Positions 7,378-15,095 of a DNA stretch of 32,733 bases are shown here, in pieces; position 1 is the first letter of the stretch; the number at the start of each line of letters is the position of its first letter. Origin of the DNA: a bacterium (GTDB taxonomy: Bacteria > Myxococcota_A > UBA9160 > UBA6930); the NCBI GenBank assembly GCA_024228115.1, contig JAAETT010000167.1, positions 1-32,733 on the forward strand, read 5' to 3'. The translations under genes and the position numbers were made by a program. Under the pieces are notes generated by a model that saw nothing but the letters and a program-made list of their open reading frames with translations, was not told the origin of the DNA and ran no database searches.

Positions 7378-9063
7378 ATGAGCCAACCCTGGAACGAGAT
7401 GCAGGTTGCGGTTGAACCGCAGGGCCCGAGACGATCGCCGCGCCATCTCTGTGCGCCGCTGATCGTGCTGGCGCTCGTCTCGGCGGCGGCCGAGGCGGTT
7501 GCGGCCGATCGCGAGCGTCTGTTGGCCCGGGTGGCCGAAGGACGATGCGGAGCCGCCCTGCCCGATCTGCGGTCCATGCCGCTCGCGGCGGACCTCGAGT
7601 TGTGGTGGGCCCGGGCTCTCTGTGAGAACGCCGAAGGCAACCCCGGCGCTGCCCTGGAGGCCGTCCGAGCCGCCGCAGCCCTCGGAGTCGCAGGTCCGGA
7701 GCTCGCTCTCCAGGAGGGCATCGCTCAATTCCAGCTCGGCGATCTCGCAGCCGCCGATGCGGCTCTCGCCGTCGCGGCCGCGGGCGACGCCTCCCCACCC
7801 GAGCGTCTGCTCTACCAGGGACTGGTCGCCCTGGGCCTCCGGCGTCCCGAAGAAGCGACGCACGCCTTCGACGCCGCCCGGCAGCTCGACCCGGTCCATG
7901 TGGAGCCCGTGGCTTCCTTCTATGCGGGCCGGGCGCGGGCCGAGATGGGGCAAGAGGGGGAGGCCCGGGCCGCCCTGGAGCGAGTCCAGAGAGAATGGCC
8001 CGGCACCTCATGGGCTGAACAGGCCACGCGGACCCTGGAGGCTCTCGACGAGGAGCAACCCGGCCCCTGGCTCCTGCTCGAGCTTGGCGGCGAGTACGAC
8101 GACAACGCGGTGTTGCGCGGCGCGGGCGTGCGGTTGCCCGAAGAGATCCAAGGACAGCAGGACACCCGCTTCAGCTGGCGAGCGCAGACCGGCGCCAATC
8201 TGTGGAACGAGGGCCCGTGGGCGCTAGGGGCCATGCTCGATGTCAGCGGCCAGGTCCATGACGACCTGAGCGAGTTCGACCACACGGAACCCCTGCTCAG
8301 TCTCTGGCTCGATCGTTCACTGGGCGTGGACACGCTGGCGCGAATCGAGCTGACCACGAGCTACGCGTGGGTCGATGGTGATCCCTTCCGATCGGCTCAA
8401 GCGGCGGCCTTCACCCTGCACCACGCCTGGAACGAGCGCTCTGCCACTTCCGTCCGGCTCGGCCTGCACCGGGACGACTACCGGTTCTCGGATGACGACG
8501 TTCCGGACGGCCCGGGCCGTCCGGGTGCTGCGTGCCTCGACCCGGGCGACATCGTCTGCTCGCCCCCAGGGCTCGACGAGAGCCGAGCCCGGAACCGGGA
8601 CGGTCAAGGCAGCTGGATCGGTGCGTTGCAGGAGTTCCAGCTCAGCGAGCGCCTCAACGCCTGGGCCGGTTACCGGTTCCACCACTACTCAGCCCGCGGC
8701 CAGGAGTACTCCTTCAATTCCCACGACTGGGAGCTCGGCATGCGCGTGGCCTTGCCCGCCCGCTTCGATCTCGAGGCATCGGGCCGCTATCTGATTCGCG
8801 ACTACCGCCACCCCAGCACCTTCCCCGAACCGGATGCCTTGATCGCCGGGCTCCAGTACGGCCTTTCCTCCAGTGACCACCACGAGCGCATGTTGCAGAC
8901 CCGCCTCGTGCTGGGTCGCGCACTCGGCCGCCGCCCGAGGGTCGAGGCGCGTTGGATCCACGAGCGGGTCCGCTCCAACGTATCCGTGTTCGACTATCGT
9001 CGCGATCAGTTCGGGGGCTTCGTGATCCTCGCCCTGGGAAGCGTCGAAGGAGGCGCCTCATGA
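7378..9063 (+). CDS. Outer-membrane protein: TPR domain plus beta-barrel
   Basis: A predicted exported outer-membrane protein of 561 residues. The signal peptide is RRSPRHLCAPLIVLALVSAA to about residue 43 (AVA|AD). Residues 45-225 form helical TPR-like pairs (ALEAVRAAAALGVAGPELAL, DLAAADAALAVA, PEEATHAFDAARQLDP). From about 230 to the end, alternating amphipathic strands rich in W/Y/R indicate a beta-barrel (LLLELGGEYDDNAVL, LNAWAGYRFHHYSARGQ, LEASGRYLIRDYRHP). This architecture is that of the surface lipoprotein assembly modifier (Slam/DUF560) type, which moves cargo to the cell surface. It heads a five-gene operon and overlaps the next gene by ATGA. The family link rests on architecture only. 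The C-terminus lacks the usual terminal aromatic residue. Confidence 0.8.
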   Translation: MSQPWNEMQVAVEPQGPRRSPRHLCAPLIVLALVSAAAEAVAADRERLLARVAEGRCGAALPDLRSMPLAADLELWWARALCENAEGNPGAALEAVRAAAALGVAGPELALQEGIAQFQLGDLAAADAALAVAAAGDASPPERLLYQGLVALGLRRPEEATHAFDAARQLDPVHVEPVASFYAGRARAEMGQEGEARAALERVQREWPGTSWAEQATRTLEALDEEQPGPWLLLELGGEYDDNAVLRGAGVRLPEEIQGQQDTRFSWRAQTGANLWNEGPWALGAMLDVSGQVHDDLSEFDHTEPLLSLWLDRSLGVDTLARIELTTSYAWVDGDPFRSAQAAAFTLHHAWNERSATSVRLGLHRDDYRFSDDDVPDGPGRPGAACLDPGDIVCSPPGLDESRARNRDGQGSWIGALQEFQLSERLNAWAGYRFHHYSARGQEYSFNSHDWELGMRVALPARFDLEASGRYLIRDYRHPSTFPEPDALIAGLQYGLSSSDHHERMLQTRLVLGRALGRRPRVEARWIHERVRSNVSVFDYRRDQFGGFVILALGSVEGGAS

Positions 9064-9599
9064 AACGACGAGTTCCCTTCCCTCTGGGAATCGCAATCCT
9101 CGGGATCGCATTCCTCGGCCTGAGCCTGCCCGGGGCCGTGAGCGCCGTGGGGCTCACGCCCGCGGGGCCCTGCGCAAGATCGGATGCCCTGAGCCTCAGC
9201 ATCGGTGCTGGAGAGCCCGAAAATTCGGCGGATGTAGCGCGCATGAAGGGTGGATCCTCTCAGGTCGCTCGTACGAGTCAGACTTTGGCGACAACCGGAG
9301 GTTCCAGCACGCCGGCCCAGGCCGTAGGACCCGCGCGGCATCGCTTCGCCCCGACCTCGGTCGGCGCGGGCCTTCCTCCCAACACCGCGGGTCTCGGCCC
9401 TCCGAGCACGGCCCGCACCTCCCATCCGGGTGCCTGCGGCAGTGCGGGCAGTATCTGCGGGGGCCGGGTCGCACCCAACCCGCAGGCGGTCGTCAGTACA
9501 CGAACGACACCCCGAAGCCGCCCGCGGCGCCTGCCTCCGATCGTCGTGGACCCCAGTGTGGGTACCGGCTGCGGCCCTCCCGGGTTCGGTTGCCCGTAG
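9060..9599 (+). CDS. Small secreted Pro/Gly/Ser/Cys-rich protein, unknown function
   Basis: A 179-residue protein that I do not recognise. The signal peptide is clear: MKRRVPFPLGIAILGIAFLG followed by LSLPGAVSA|VG. The mature part is low-complexity (many A, G, P, S, T, R) with paired cysteines near the end (GACGSAGSICGG, GTGCGPPGFGCP). The start codon overlaps the stop of the TPR/barrel gene (ATGA, 9060-9063), so translation is coupled. The next gene, an ECF sigma factor, begins 23 nt after its stop. Its position beside a Slam-like barrel makes it a candidate cargo. That is inference; the only direct facts are the signal peptide, the coupling and the composition. Confidence 0.6.
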   Translation: MKRRVPFPLGIAILGIAFLGLSLPGAVSAVGLTPAGPCARSDALSLSIGAGEPENSADVARMKGGSSQVARTSQTLATTGGSSTPAQAVGPARHRFAPTSVGAGLPPNTAGLGPPSTARTSHPGACGSAGSICGGRVAPNPQAVVSTRTTPRSRPRRLPPIVVDPSVGTGCGPPGFGCP

Positions 9600-9622
9600 T
9601 CCGAAATGCAAAGGCACATCCT

Positions 9623-10192
9623 GTGAACGACGATCGACATGACCGGATTCTGCTCGCCAAGACTGCGGCGCAAGACGAGGCGGCGTATCGCGACCTGTTC
9701 GAGCGTTACTACCCCCGCGTGTTTGCGTTCGTGAATCGGCGGTTGGGCAGCCCGGAGCTCGCCGAGGAGGCCGTTGCGGATACGTTCTTCGAAGTCTGGC
9801 GAGGTGCCACCGGTTTTCAGGCGAAATCCCGCGTGTCCACATGGATCCTTGGCATCGCAACCTTCAAGTGCCGGGAGACCTACCGCTCCCAGGGGCGGCT
9901 GAAGCGCTCAGCCGTGGTCTCGACACCGATCGAGCATCTGGAGACGGTCGCCGGAGAAATGGATCCGGAGGCGCGTCTCGTCGCCCGCGACGAACTGCGT
10001 TGGGCGAAGTACCGGATCGAGGAGCTTCCGGAAGACCAGCGCAAGGTCGTCGAGCTCTCGATCGTCGAAGGCCGCAGCACCGACGAAGTCGCCCGGCGCC
10101 TGCGGGTCTCCGGCGGCACGGTGAAATCTCGCCTCTCTCGCGCACGCAAGCATCTGCGCGCACAAACCCATTCGAACGGAAAGGAGGGCTGA
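9623..10192 (+). CDS. RNA polymerase ECF sigma-70 factor
   Basis: A group 4 (ECF) sigma factor of 189 residues that would redirect RNA polymerase to stress or envelope promoters. Region 2 is FERYYPRVFAFVNRRLG with EEAVADTFFEVWRG, the -10 recognition helix. Region 4 is LPEDQRKVVELSIVEGRSTD followed by EVARRLRVSGGTVKSRLSRA, the -35 HTH. No region 1 or 3 is present, as expected. The start is taken at GTG 9623, which has AAAGG just upstream; an in-frame TTG at 9590 would overlap the preceding gene. The anti-sigma gene starts 2 nt after its stop, the usual sigma/anti-sigma pairing. It probably controls its own operon. Confidence 0.93.
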   Translation: MNDDRHDRILLAKTAAQDEAAYRDLFERYYPRVFAFVNRRLGSPELAEEAVADTFFEVWRGATGFQAKSRVSTWILGIATFKCRETYRSQGRLKRSAVVSTPIEHLETVAGEMDPEARLVARDELRWAKYRIEELPEDQRKVVELSIVEGRSTDEVARRLRVSGGTVKSRLSRARKHLRAQTHSNGKEG

Positions 10193-10194
10193 CG

Positions 10195-10824
10195 ATGGCC
10201 ATGTCTCGTACCGCCTCGTGCCCCGCCGAGGTCCTCGACTGGATCGCCTGGTATGCGGAACCCGAACTCCCGAGCAACGTACGCGGGGTGATCGATCGCC
10301 ACGCGGCCGAATGCCTGGCCTGTCGCGAAGAGCTCTCCTGGATCCAGGACGAGACGGATCTCGCGGGCGGTGACGCTCCCGATGCCGAACGCTTCTTCAG
10401 CCAGGTGCTGCAGCGCGTGAAGAAACAGGTGGATGTCTCCCGACCCGCACCGCGACGCCCCCATCGCCAAGGGAGCAATCTTCTGGCTGCGGCCGCCGCG
10501 GCGTTGATCCTGGTCGGCGGCGCCTGGCTCGGCCTCTCGCGCGCGGTGCCCGAACCGCTCTTCACCGCAGCCGCTCCCGCGCTGAGCGTGGAAACGCTGC
10601 CCACGGTCGAGGTGATCTTCCGGGACGAGACGTCCTGGGCGGAGATTCGCGAAACCCTCGCGCGGCTGGATCTCAGCGTTGTCGCCACCCCTGCAAACAC
10701 CTCGGGAAGACTGCGACTGGCGGTCGCCAATGGGGCGATTGGGGCGGACGCAGAGCTGGATGACGCCCTCTCCGCCCTGCGCGCGAGCGGCCTCACCCGC
10801 TTCGCCGAACGCGCGCTTCGCTAG
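10195..10824 (+). CDS. Membrane anti-sigma factor with zinc-finger domain and propeptide-like exported tail
   Basis: A 209-residue single-pass protein predicted to sequester the sigma factor encoded 2 nt upstream. The cytoplasmic N-terminus has the ZAS/zf-HC2 motif H36-x3-C40-x2-C43 (RHAAECLACREEL). One membrane span covers roughly residues 96-114 (LLAAAAAALILVGGAWLGL). The exported C-terminus (about 135-205) is a small alpha/beta domain: VEVIFRDETSWAEIRETLAR, then LRLAVANG and a closing helix (LDDALSALRASG). That pattern resembles the I9/propeptide fold of subtilases, and a subtilase is the next gene. This suggests, by inference, that the protease or its cargo is sensed through this domain. 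AAGGAGGG upstream supports the ATG at 10195. Confidence 0.88.
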   Translation: MAMSRTASCPAEVLDWIAWYAEPELPSNVRGVIDRHAAECLACREELSWIQDETDLAGGDAPDAERFFSQVLQRVKKQVDVSRPAPRRPHRQGSNLLAAAAAALILVGGAWLGLSRAVPEPLFTAAAPALSVETLPTVEVIFRDETSWAEIRETLARLDLSVVATPANTSGRLRLAVANGAIGADAELDDALSALRASGLTRFAERALR

Positions 10825-10844
10825 CGGGCACCCCCACCTACCCG

Positions 10845-12094
10845 ATGCGCTTCCTCTCTACGCTGCTCTGCTCGCTGAGCCTGCTCCTCCCCCTCACGAC
10901 GTGGGCGGAAGAAGGCGAGGAGGCGTGCGCTCCGCTTCCGGAATCGGCGCCGCGGATCAGCAAAGCGCTCGATGAACCGGTCGGAGCCGAAGGGGCGACG
11001 GTCTTGTTGGTCCTGCCCCGCACAGCACTCGACGGCCTGGACGATCCTTCGTCGATTTTTGCCGAAGGCGTAACGATCGTCGATTCGTTCTGGAGCCCCA
11101 TTCTCTGCGCGTCGATTTCGAGGGTGCGCGGGCCGGCCGGGCTACGCGCCGGCTCGCTCGTCCCGGGTCTGCCGGAAGGTGGCACGGTCACGCCGGACGA
11201 CACCTACTCGACCAGCGCGGCAATCGCCGAAGACGCCCTGAGCGGACCTGACCCCTACCGGCCCCTGCAGTACGCCCTGGACGACCTCGACCTCGATGAA
11301 GCGCGCACCATCAGCGCCGGCGCCGGCGCCCGCATCGCCGTCCTCGACTCCGCCCCGGAAACCGACCACCCGGATCTCGCGCGGGTGGAAATCGTCACCC
11401 AGATCGTACCCAACGGCCCTGCCCACCATGGCACGATGGTCGCCGGCATCTTGAGCGCCAAGCCCGACAACCGTTTCGGAATCGCCGGCATCGCGCCCGA
11501 GGCCGACATCCTGGCGATCCCGGTTTGCATCGCGGGCCCACCGAACCGCAGCGATGCCTGCGCGCTCTTCGACGTGGTTCGCGGCCTCGACGCCGCCTGG
11601 GAACGCCGCGCCCACATCGTGAACCTCTCGCTGGCCGGGCCCACGAACCCGCTACTGCAAGCCGCGACCGATCGGCTCGACAGTCTGGGGGTATCGCTCG
11701 TCGCGGCGGTGGGAAACGATTCGAGCGAGGAAGCGCTCTATCCGGCGGCCTACACCAGCGTGATCGGCGTGGGGGCCACCGGCCGCGAAGGGGCGCCCTA
11801 CCCGGAAGGCAACCGCGGCCCGGGCCTCGACTCACCGCACCCGGCGTCGACATCGTCTCCACCGCTCCGGGCGGCGGGTTCGCCTTCGCAAACGGAACGA
11901 GCATGGCCACCGTCCATGTGTCGGGCGTTCTCGCACTGCTCGCATCAGCCACAGGCGATCTCCAGGAAGCGCGCCGAACCCTTCTGCTGGAAGCCCATCG
12001 CCATCCGAAGGCCAGCAGCCAGGTAGGCGTCCTGCCATCGGTCTGTGATCTGCTCGAAAAACTCGAGCACCCCTGCCGCTCCTCCACGCCCTGA
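10845..12094 (+). CDS. Subtilisin-like serine protease (S8), frameshifted
   Basis: An exported S8 peptidase. The signal peptide is MRFLSTLLCSLSLLLPLTTW-AEE. A prodomain-like stretch runs to about residue 135, followed by the catalytic domain: Asp168 (RIAVLDSAPETDHPDL), His195 (HHGTMVAGI) and the oxyanion Asn region (LVAAVGNDSS). The upstream frame loses the family pattern after 11831 and would stop at 12026. The remaining part (LTAPGVDIVS and the Ser loop NGTSMATVHVSG, Ser353) continues in the +2 frame to 12094. Restoring one C at about 11831 (GAC-CTC in place of GACTC) joins both into a normal protein of about 416 residues. It is the last gene of the sigma/anti-sigma/barrel operon. Either an assembly error or a recent lesion. 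Confidence 0.88.
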
Positions 12095-12156
12095 GCGATC
12101 CCACGGACTCACGGGACGGCCCGTGCGATAGACTCGTCGCCCCGAAGGAGGAACCC

Positions 12157-12570
12157 ATGGGCAGCGCCAGCGTGAAGAAGAACCTCGATGTTTCAGCCGA
12201 CGCCCTATGGAAAGTCGTCGAGGATTTCGGCGACACCAGCTGGATGCCCGAGGGCACGCAGGTCGAACTCATCGGCGCGGGCTCCGGAATGGCCCGGCTG
12301 ATTGGCCCCCCCGGCCAACAGATCCGCGAGCAACTCGAATCCGTCGACGAAGCCAGCCGCACGCTCGTCTACACCATTCCCGAGAACGTCCCGTTCCCGG
12401 TGACCAACTACCGGGCCACGGTGCAGGTGCGAGAGGCGGGCGCGGGCAGTGAGCTGAGCTGGGCCTCCGAATTCGAACCCGAGGCTGGCGCCGAAGAGAC
12501 GGCCCCCGCTGCGATCGAGGGGATGTATGCCGTGATGATCGGGTGGATCGGCGAGAGAGCCACCCGCTAG
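12157..12570 (+). CDS. SRPBCC-family (Bet v1/polyketide cyclase-like) protein
   Basis: A 137-residue cytosolic protein of the START/Bet v1 helix-grip fold, which binds hydrophobic small molecules. It opens SVKKNLDVSADALWKVVEDF, with the typical strand-helix 'ADALWKVV.DFG', then GAGSGMARLIGPPG, an EQLESVDEASRTLVYTI strand pair and a long C-terminal helix. It resembles polyketide cyclase/dehydrase or 'SRPBCC family protein' entries. The substrate is unknown. The ATG at 12157 is preceded by AAGGAGG. It is separated from the protease operon by 62 nt and converges with the glycosyltransferase gene, 16 nt away. Confidence 0.85.
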   Translation: MGSASVKKNLDVSADALWKVVEDFGDTSWMPEGTQVELIGAGSGMARLIGPPGQQIREQLESVDEASRTLVYTIPENVPFPVTNYRATVQVREAGAGSELSWASEFEPEAGAEETAPAAIEGMYAVMIGWIGERATR

Positions 12571-12586
12571 CGGCGAACCACCTCCA

Positions 12587-14440
12587 TTATTTCCTGTACC
12601 GCCAGACGTGTCGGGTGCGGTCCTCCGAGAACCCCGGAAGGACGGCCACCTTCTCGAAGTGCTCCGCATCCTCGACGATCTGCATCAGGTCTTCGTGGCG
12701 CTTCCATGCCATGCCCAGGCGGCCGAGGTTCACGTACAACTCGTCGCCCGTTTCCTGGGCTTCCTGCATGTGTTGGAGCAGGGCTTCGGTGGTGCGGACT
12801 TCTTGTACCTGGGGGTCGTAGTAGGACGGACCGGAGGTCCAGCCCAGGGTGGTGATGCGTTGGTTCTCTTGCGCCAGGGGATCGCGGATCGGCCGAGTGA
12901 GCTCCACGGAATCCCGAAGCGGGAAATACGGACGCGTCCATTGGGTGTGATGCACGGGCCAGGCGAGTGCGAACGCAAGGCCCAGGAACAGGACCGCCAG
13001 GATCCTGCCCGCCCACGGCTTGCGGAGAGCCTGGCCGACCCCGTCCAGCCCGAGCGCCACCAGCATGGCGGCGGCTGGAAGGGCGAAGGAGAGGTACCAG
13101 ACGTAGAGGTGATCGGCGTGCAGGTAGGACTGGAACCAGGTGAGCGGTGCCGCCAAGAGCAGGACAGCCGCGACGCCCGCGCGCAGGCCCCCTGCTCGTG
13201 CCAGGCGGAACGCTCCGAAGAAGAGTGCGGACACGGACAGGAAGATGACCGAGCCGAGGAGTGCGCCGGGCGCTCCCCCGAGGCGGGGATAGAAGAAGGC
13301 CGCCTCCGGATTCGGTCTTCCCCATTCGACACCCGCCAGCAGGAAGCAACCCACCTCGCGCAGGAAGCGTATGCCGAGATCGGAGTGTCCCCTCCTCGTC
13401 TCTGCGTATTCCAGGAACTGCACGATGTTCGGGGTCATCATCAGCCCGAAGAAGAGTGCCCCCGCGGAGCCGACGAAGACGAGCCGCGTGAGTTGGGAGC
13501 GCAACTCCGGCGTGCCGCGATCCCGCGCCCACAGGAAGCCCACGACGACGGCGTTCAGCACGACCGCGTGATACAGCGTGGCCGGGTAGGTCCAGAGCAA
13601 CAGGAGTTGGCCGACACCGAACGCGATCCAGCGGCGCCAGGTGCCCCGGCGACACACGGCGATGGCGAGCAGCAGCGTGACCGAAACCAGGCACATGGCC
13701 AGGGAATAGCCCCGCGCCTCGGACAGGTAGCGGATGTGCCATGGATGGAGGGCGAGGATCCAGGCGGCCATCACTCCGGCCCCGGCGAAGCCGAGCCGCC
13801 ACAGAAGCCAGGCGACGGCGGCGATCGATCCCGCACCAGCCAACATCGCGGGAATGCGAAGTGCGGTTTCCGAAACGAAACGCACCGGCGGATCCGTGAC
13901 GGCGGCCCAGACACTTACCGAGGCGCGGGCCAGCAGGCTGTGGACGACGTGGTTGTTGGGCTTGCGGTAGTACCAGAAGGTGTCCCGCAGCTTGACCTCT
14001 TTCGCTTCGAGCTGACCATCGCGGGGGTCTTCGACATAGCCACCCCAGATCGAGCGTCGAACGTTGTAGAGCTCGTCATCCCAGAGGCTGTCATCCATGC
14101 GCGGTACACCGGCGGCGATTCCGGTGAGAACGGCCAGGAGCACGGCGCCGATCACCCATTTCGAGGGCCGGGGCGGCGGGGCCAGATCGAGACGCTCCGG
14201 TGCCGCCAACCGATCGAACCAGAGATGCACGGTCGCGAGCAGCGCCGCAGTGACGACGGCCACACCGGCCGCGACCCAGTAGCCGTAGGCGATCCAGAGA
14301 TCGATGGGACGGATCGGCTTCCCGTTCGGGCGTCGATCGACCGCGCCCTCTTCCCATGGGTGGTCGCCGAAGATCAGGTGCAGCACCAGCACGAGCAGGA
14401 CCGCGCCCAGGGCAATGCGCATGGGACGGGCAACCTTCAT
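12587..14440 (-). CDS. GT-C-fold membrane glycosyltransferase (GT39/ArnT-like)
   Basis: An integral membrane protein of about 617 residues with around ten or more hydrophobic spans, predicted to move a sugar from a polyprenyl-phosphate donor to a lipid or protein on the periplasmic side. The first extracytoplasmic loop carries the acidic DDSLWDDELYNVRRS motif typical of GT-C enzymes (DE/DD catalytic pair). Multiple spans follow (WVIGAVLLAVLTGIAAGV, LYHAVVLNAVVVGFLWA), and a soluble C-terminal domain (WTSGPSYYDPQVQEVRTT to the end) closes it. The ATG at 14438-14440 is used. The longer open frame upstream only reads through palindrome copy 3 and is not real coding sequence. It lies downstream of the Mo-hydroxylase operon but is separated from it by that palindrome. 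Confidence 0.82.
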   Translation of the reverse strand: MKVARPMRIALGAVLLVLVLHLIFGDHPWEEGAVDRRPNGKPIRPIDLWIAYGYWVAAGVAVVTAALLATVHLWFDRLAAPERLDLAPPPRPSKWVIGAVLLAVLTGIAAGVPRMDDSLWDDELYNVRRSIWGGYVEDPRDGQLEAKEVKLRDTFWYYRKPNNHVVHSLLARASVSVWAAVTDPPVRFVSETALRIPAMLAGAGSIAAVAWLLWRLGFAGAGVMAAWILALHPWHIRYLSEARGYSLAMCLVSVTLLLAIAVCRRGTWRRWIAFGVGQLLLLWTYPATLYHAVVLNAVVVGFLWARDRGTPELRSQLTRLVFVGSAGALFFGLMMTPNIVQFLEYAETRRGHSDLGIRFLREVGCFLLAGVEWGRPNPEAAFFYPRLGGAPGALLGSVIFLSVSALFFGAFRLARAGGLRAGVAAVLLLAAPLTWFQSYLHADHLYVWYLSFALPAAAMLVALGLDGVGQALRKPWAGRILAVLFLGLAFALAWPVHHTQWTRPYFPLRDSVELTRPIRDPLAQENQRITTLGWTSGPSYYDPQVQEVRTTEALLQHMQEAQETGDELYVNLGRLGMAWKRHEDLMQIVEDAEHFEKVAVLPGFSEDRTRHVWRYRK

Positions 14441-14479
14441 GGGCGCGCAGGCTACCGGGGTGAGGCCCATTCCGCATTT

Positions 14480-14590
14480 CCGATCCGGAAGCGGGGACGT
14501 TCTTTCCGCAGTTTCCGTTGTTCGCTTTCCTGCTCTGCGGGAAAGCGAACAACGGATACTGCGGAAAGAACGTCCCCGCTTCTGGATCGG
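14480..14590. repeat. Giant palindromic repeat, copy 3 (54-bp near-perfect arms)
   Basis: Inverted repeat of 14480-14533 with 14537-14590 around a 3-nt loop. The imperfections are one T-T mismatch (14513/14557) and two G-T pairs (14487/14583, 14531/14539). It carries AGCGGGGACG (14490-14499) like copies 1 and 2, but the interior (TTCTTTCCGCAG, then a GTTCGCTTTCC stem) is unrelated. It lies between the end of the 2Fe-2S subunit gene (stop at 14598) and the glycosyltransferase start, so it would uncouple or terminate that transcript. Confidence 0.93.
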
Positions 14591-14597
14591 GTTGCCT

Positions 14598-15095
14598 CTA
14601 CGCGGGTGCACCCGCTTCGGGTGGATTCCTGATCTCCGCTGCTGCATCGAGGATCGCTCGAATGATCTTGTCGTAACCCGTGCAACGGCAAAGGTTTCCG
14701 GCCAACCAGAAGCGCACCTCGCGCTCGCTCGGATCCGGCTCCCGCTCTAGCAAGGCCTTGGCCGCCACCACGATCCCCGGCGTACACACGCCGCATTGGA
14801 GGCCCGCGTGCTCGAGCAGCTTCTGCTGAATGGGGTGGAGGCCTTCGGGCCCTGCCACACCCTCCACCGTCCCGACCGAGCGGCCCTGGACCTCGGCCGC
14901 GAGGGTGAGGCAGGAGCAGACCAGCCGACCGTCCAGCGTGACCGAACACGCACCGCAATCTCCGGTGCCGCAGCCCTCCTTCGTACCTGTGAGTTCCAGC
15001 TCGTCCCGCAGCACATCGAGCAGGGTCTGATGGGGCTCACACAGGAAATCCGTCTCGTCGCCATTCAGACGGGTGGTGATGTGCATGCGAGTCAT
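14598..15095 (-). CDS. 2Fe-2S subunit of a molybdenum hydroxylase (xanthine dehydrogenase/CoxS family)
   Basis: The small iron-sulfur subunit, 165 residues, passing electrons from the Mo site to FAD. The N-terminal plant-ferredoxin-type cluster uses Cys42, Cys47, Cys50 and Cys62 (EGCGTGDCGAC and LVCSC). The second cluster uses Cys101, Cys104, Cys136 and Cys138 (QCGVCTPG, NLCRCTGY). All eight ligands are present. The ATG at 15095 has GGAGAG upstream and overlaps the FAD-subunit stop by ATGA, so it is translationally coupled. It is last in the order large subunit, MoaD-like, FAD subunit, 2Fe-2S. The substrate (purine, CO, aldehyde or other N-heterocycle) cannot be decided from sequence here. 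The ATG of M4 is a minor alternative start. Confidence 0.95.
   Translation of the reverse strand: MTRMHITTRLNGDETDFLCEPHQTLLDVLRDELELTGTKEGCGTGDCGACSVTLDGRLVCSCLTLAAEVQGRSVGTVEGVAGPEGLHPIQQKLLEHAGLQCGVCTPGIVVAAKALLEREPDPSEREVRFWLAGNLCRCTGYDKIIRAILDAAAEIRNPPEAGAPA

Noticed and set aside
12608-14632. 674-residue plus-strand open frame
   Set aside because: Antisense to the glycosyltransferase; composition is His/Gln/Glu/Arg-rich shadow and it runs through palindrome 3.
14441-14647. N-terminal extension of the glycosyltransferase
   Set aside because: It only translates palindrome copy 3, without ribosome site or homologous content; start set at 14440.
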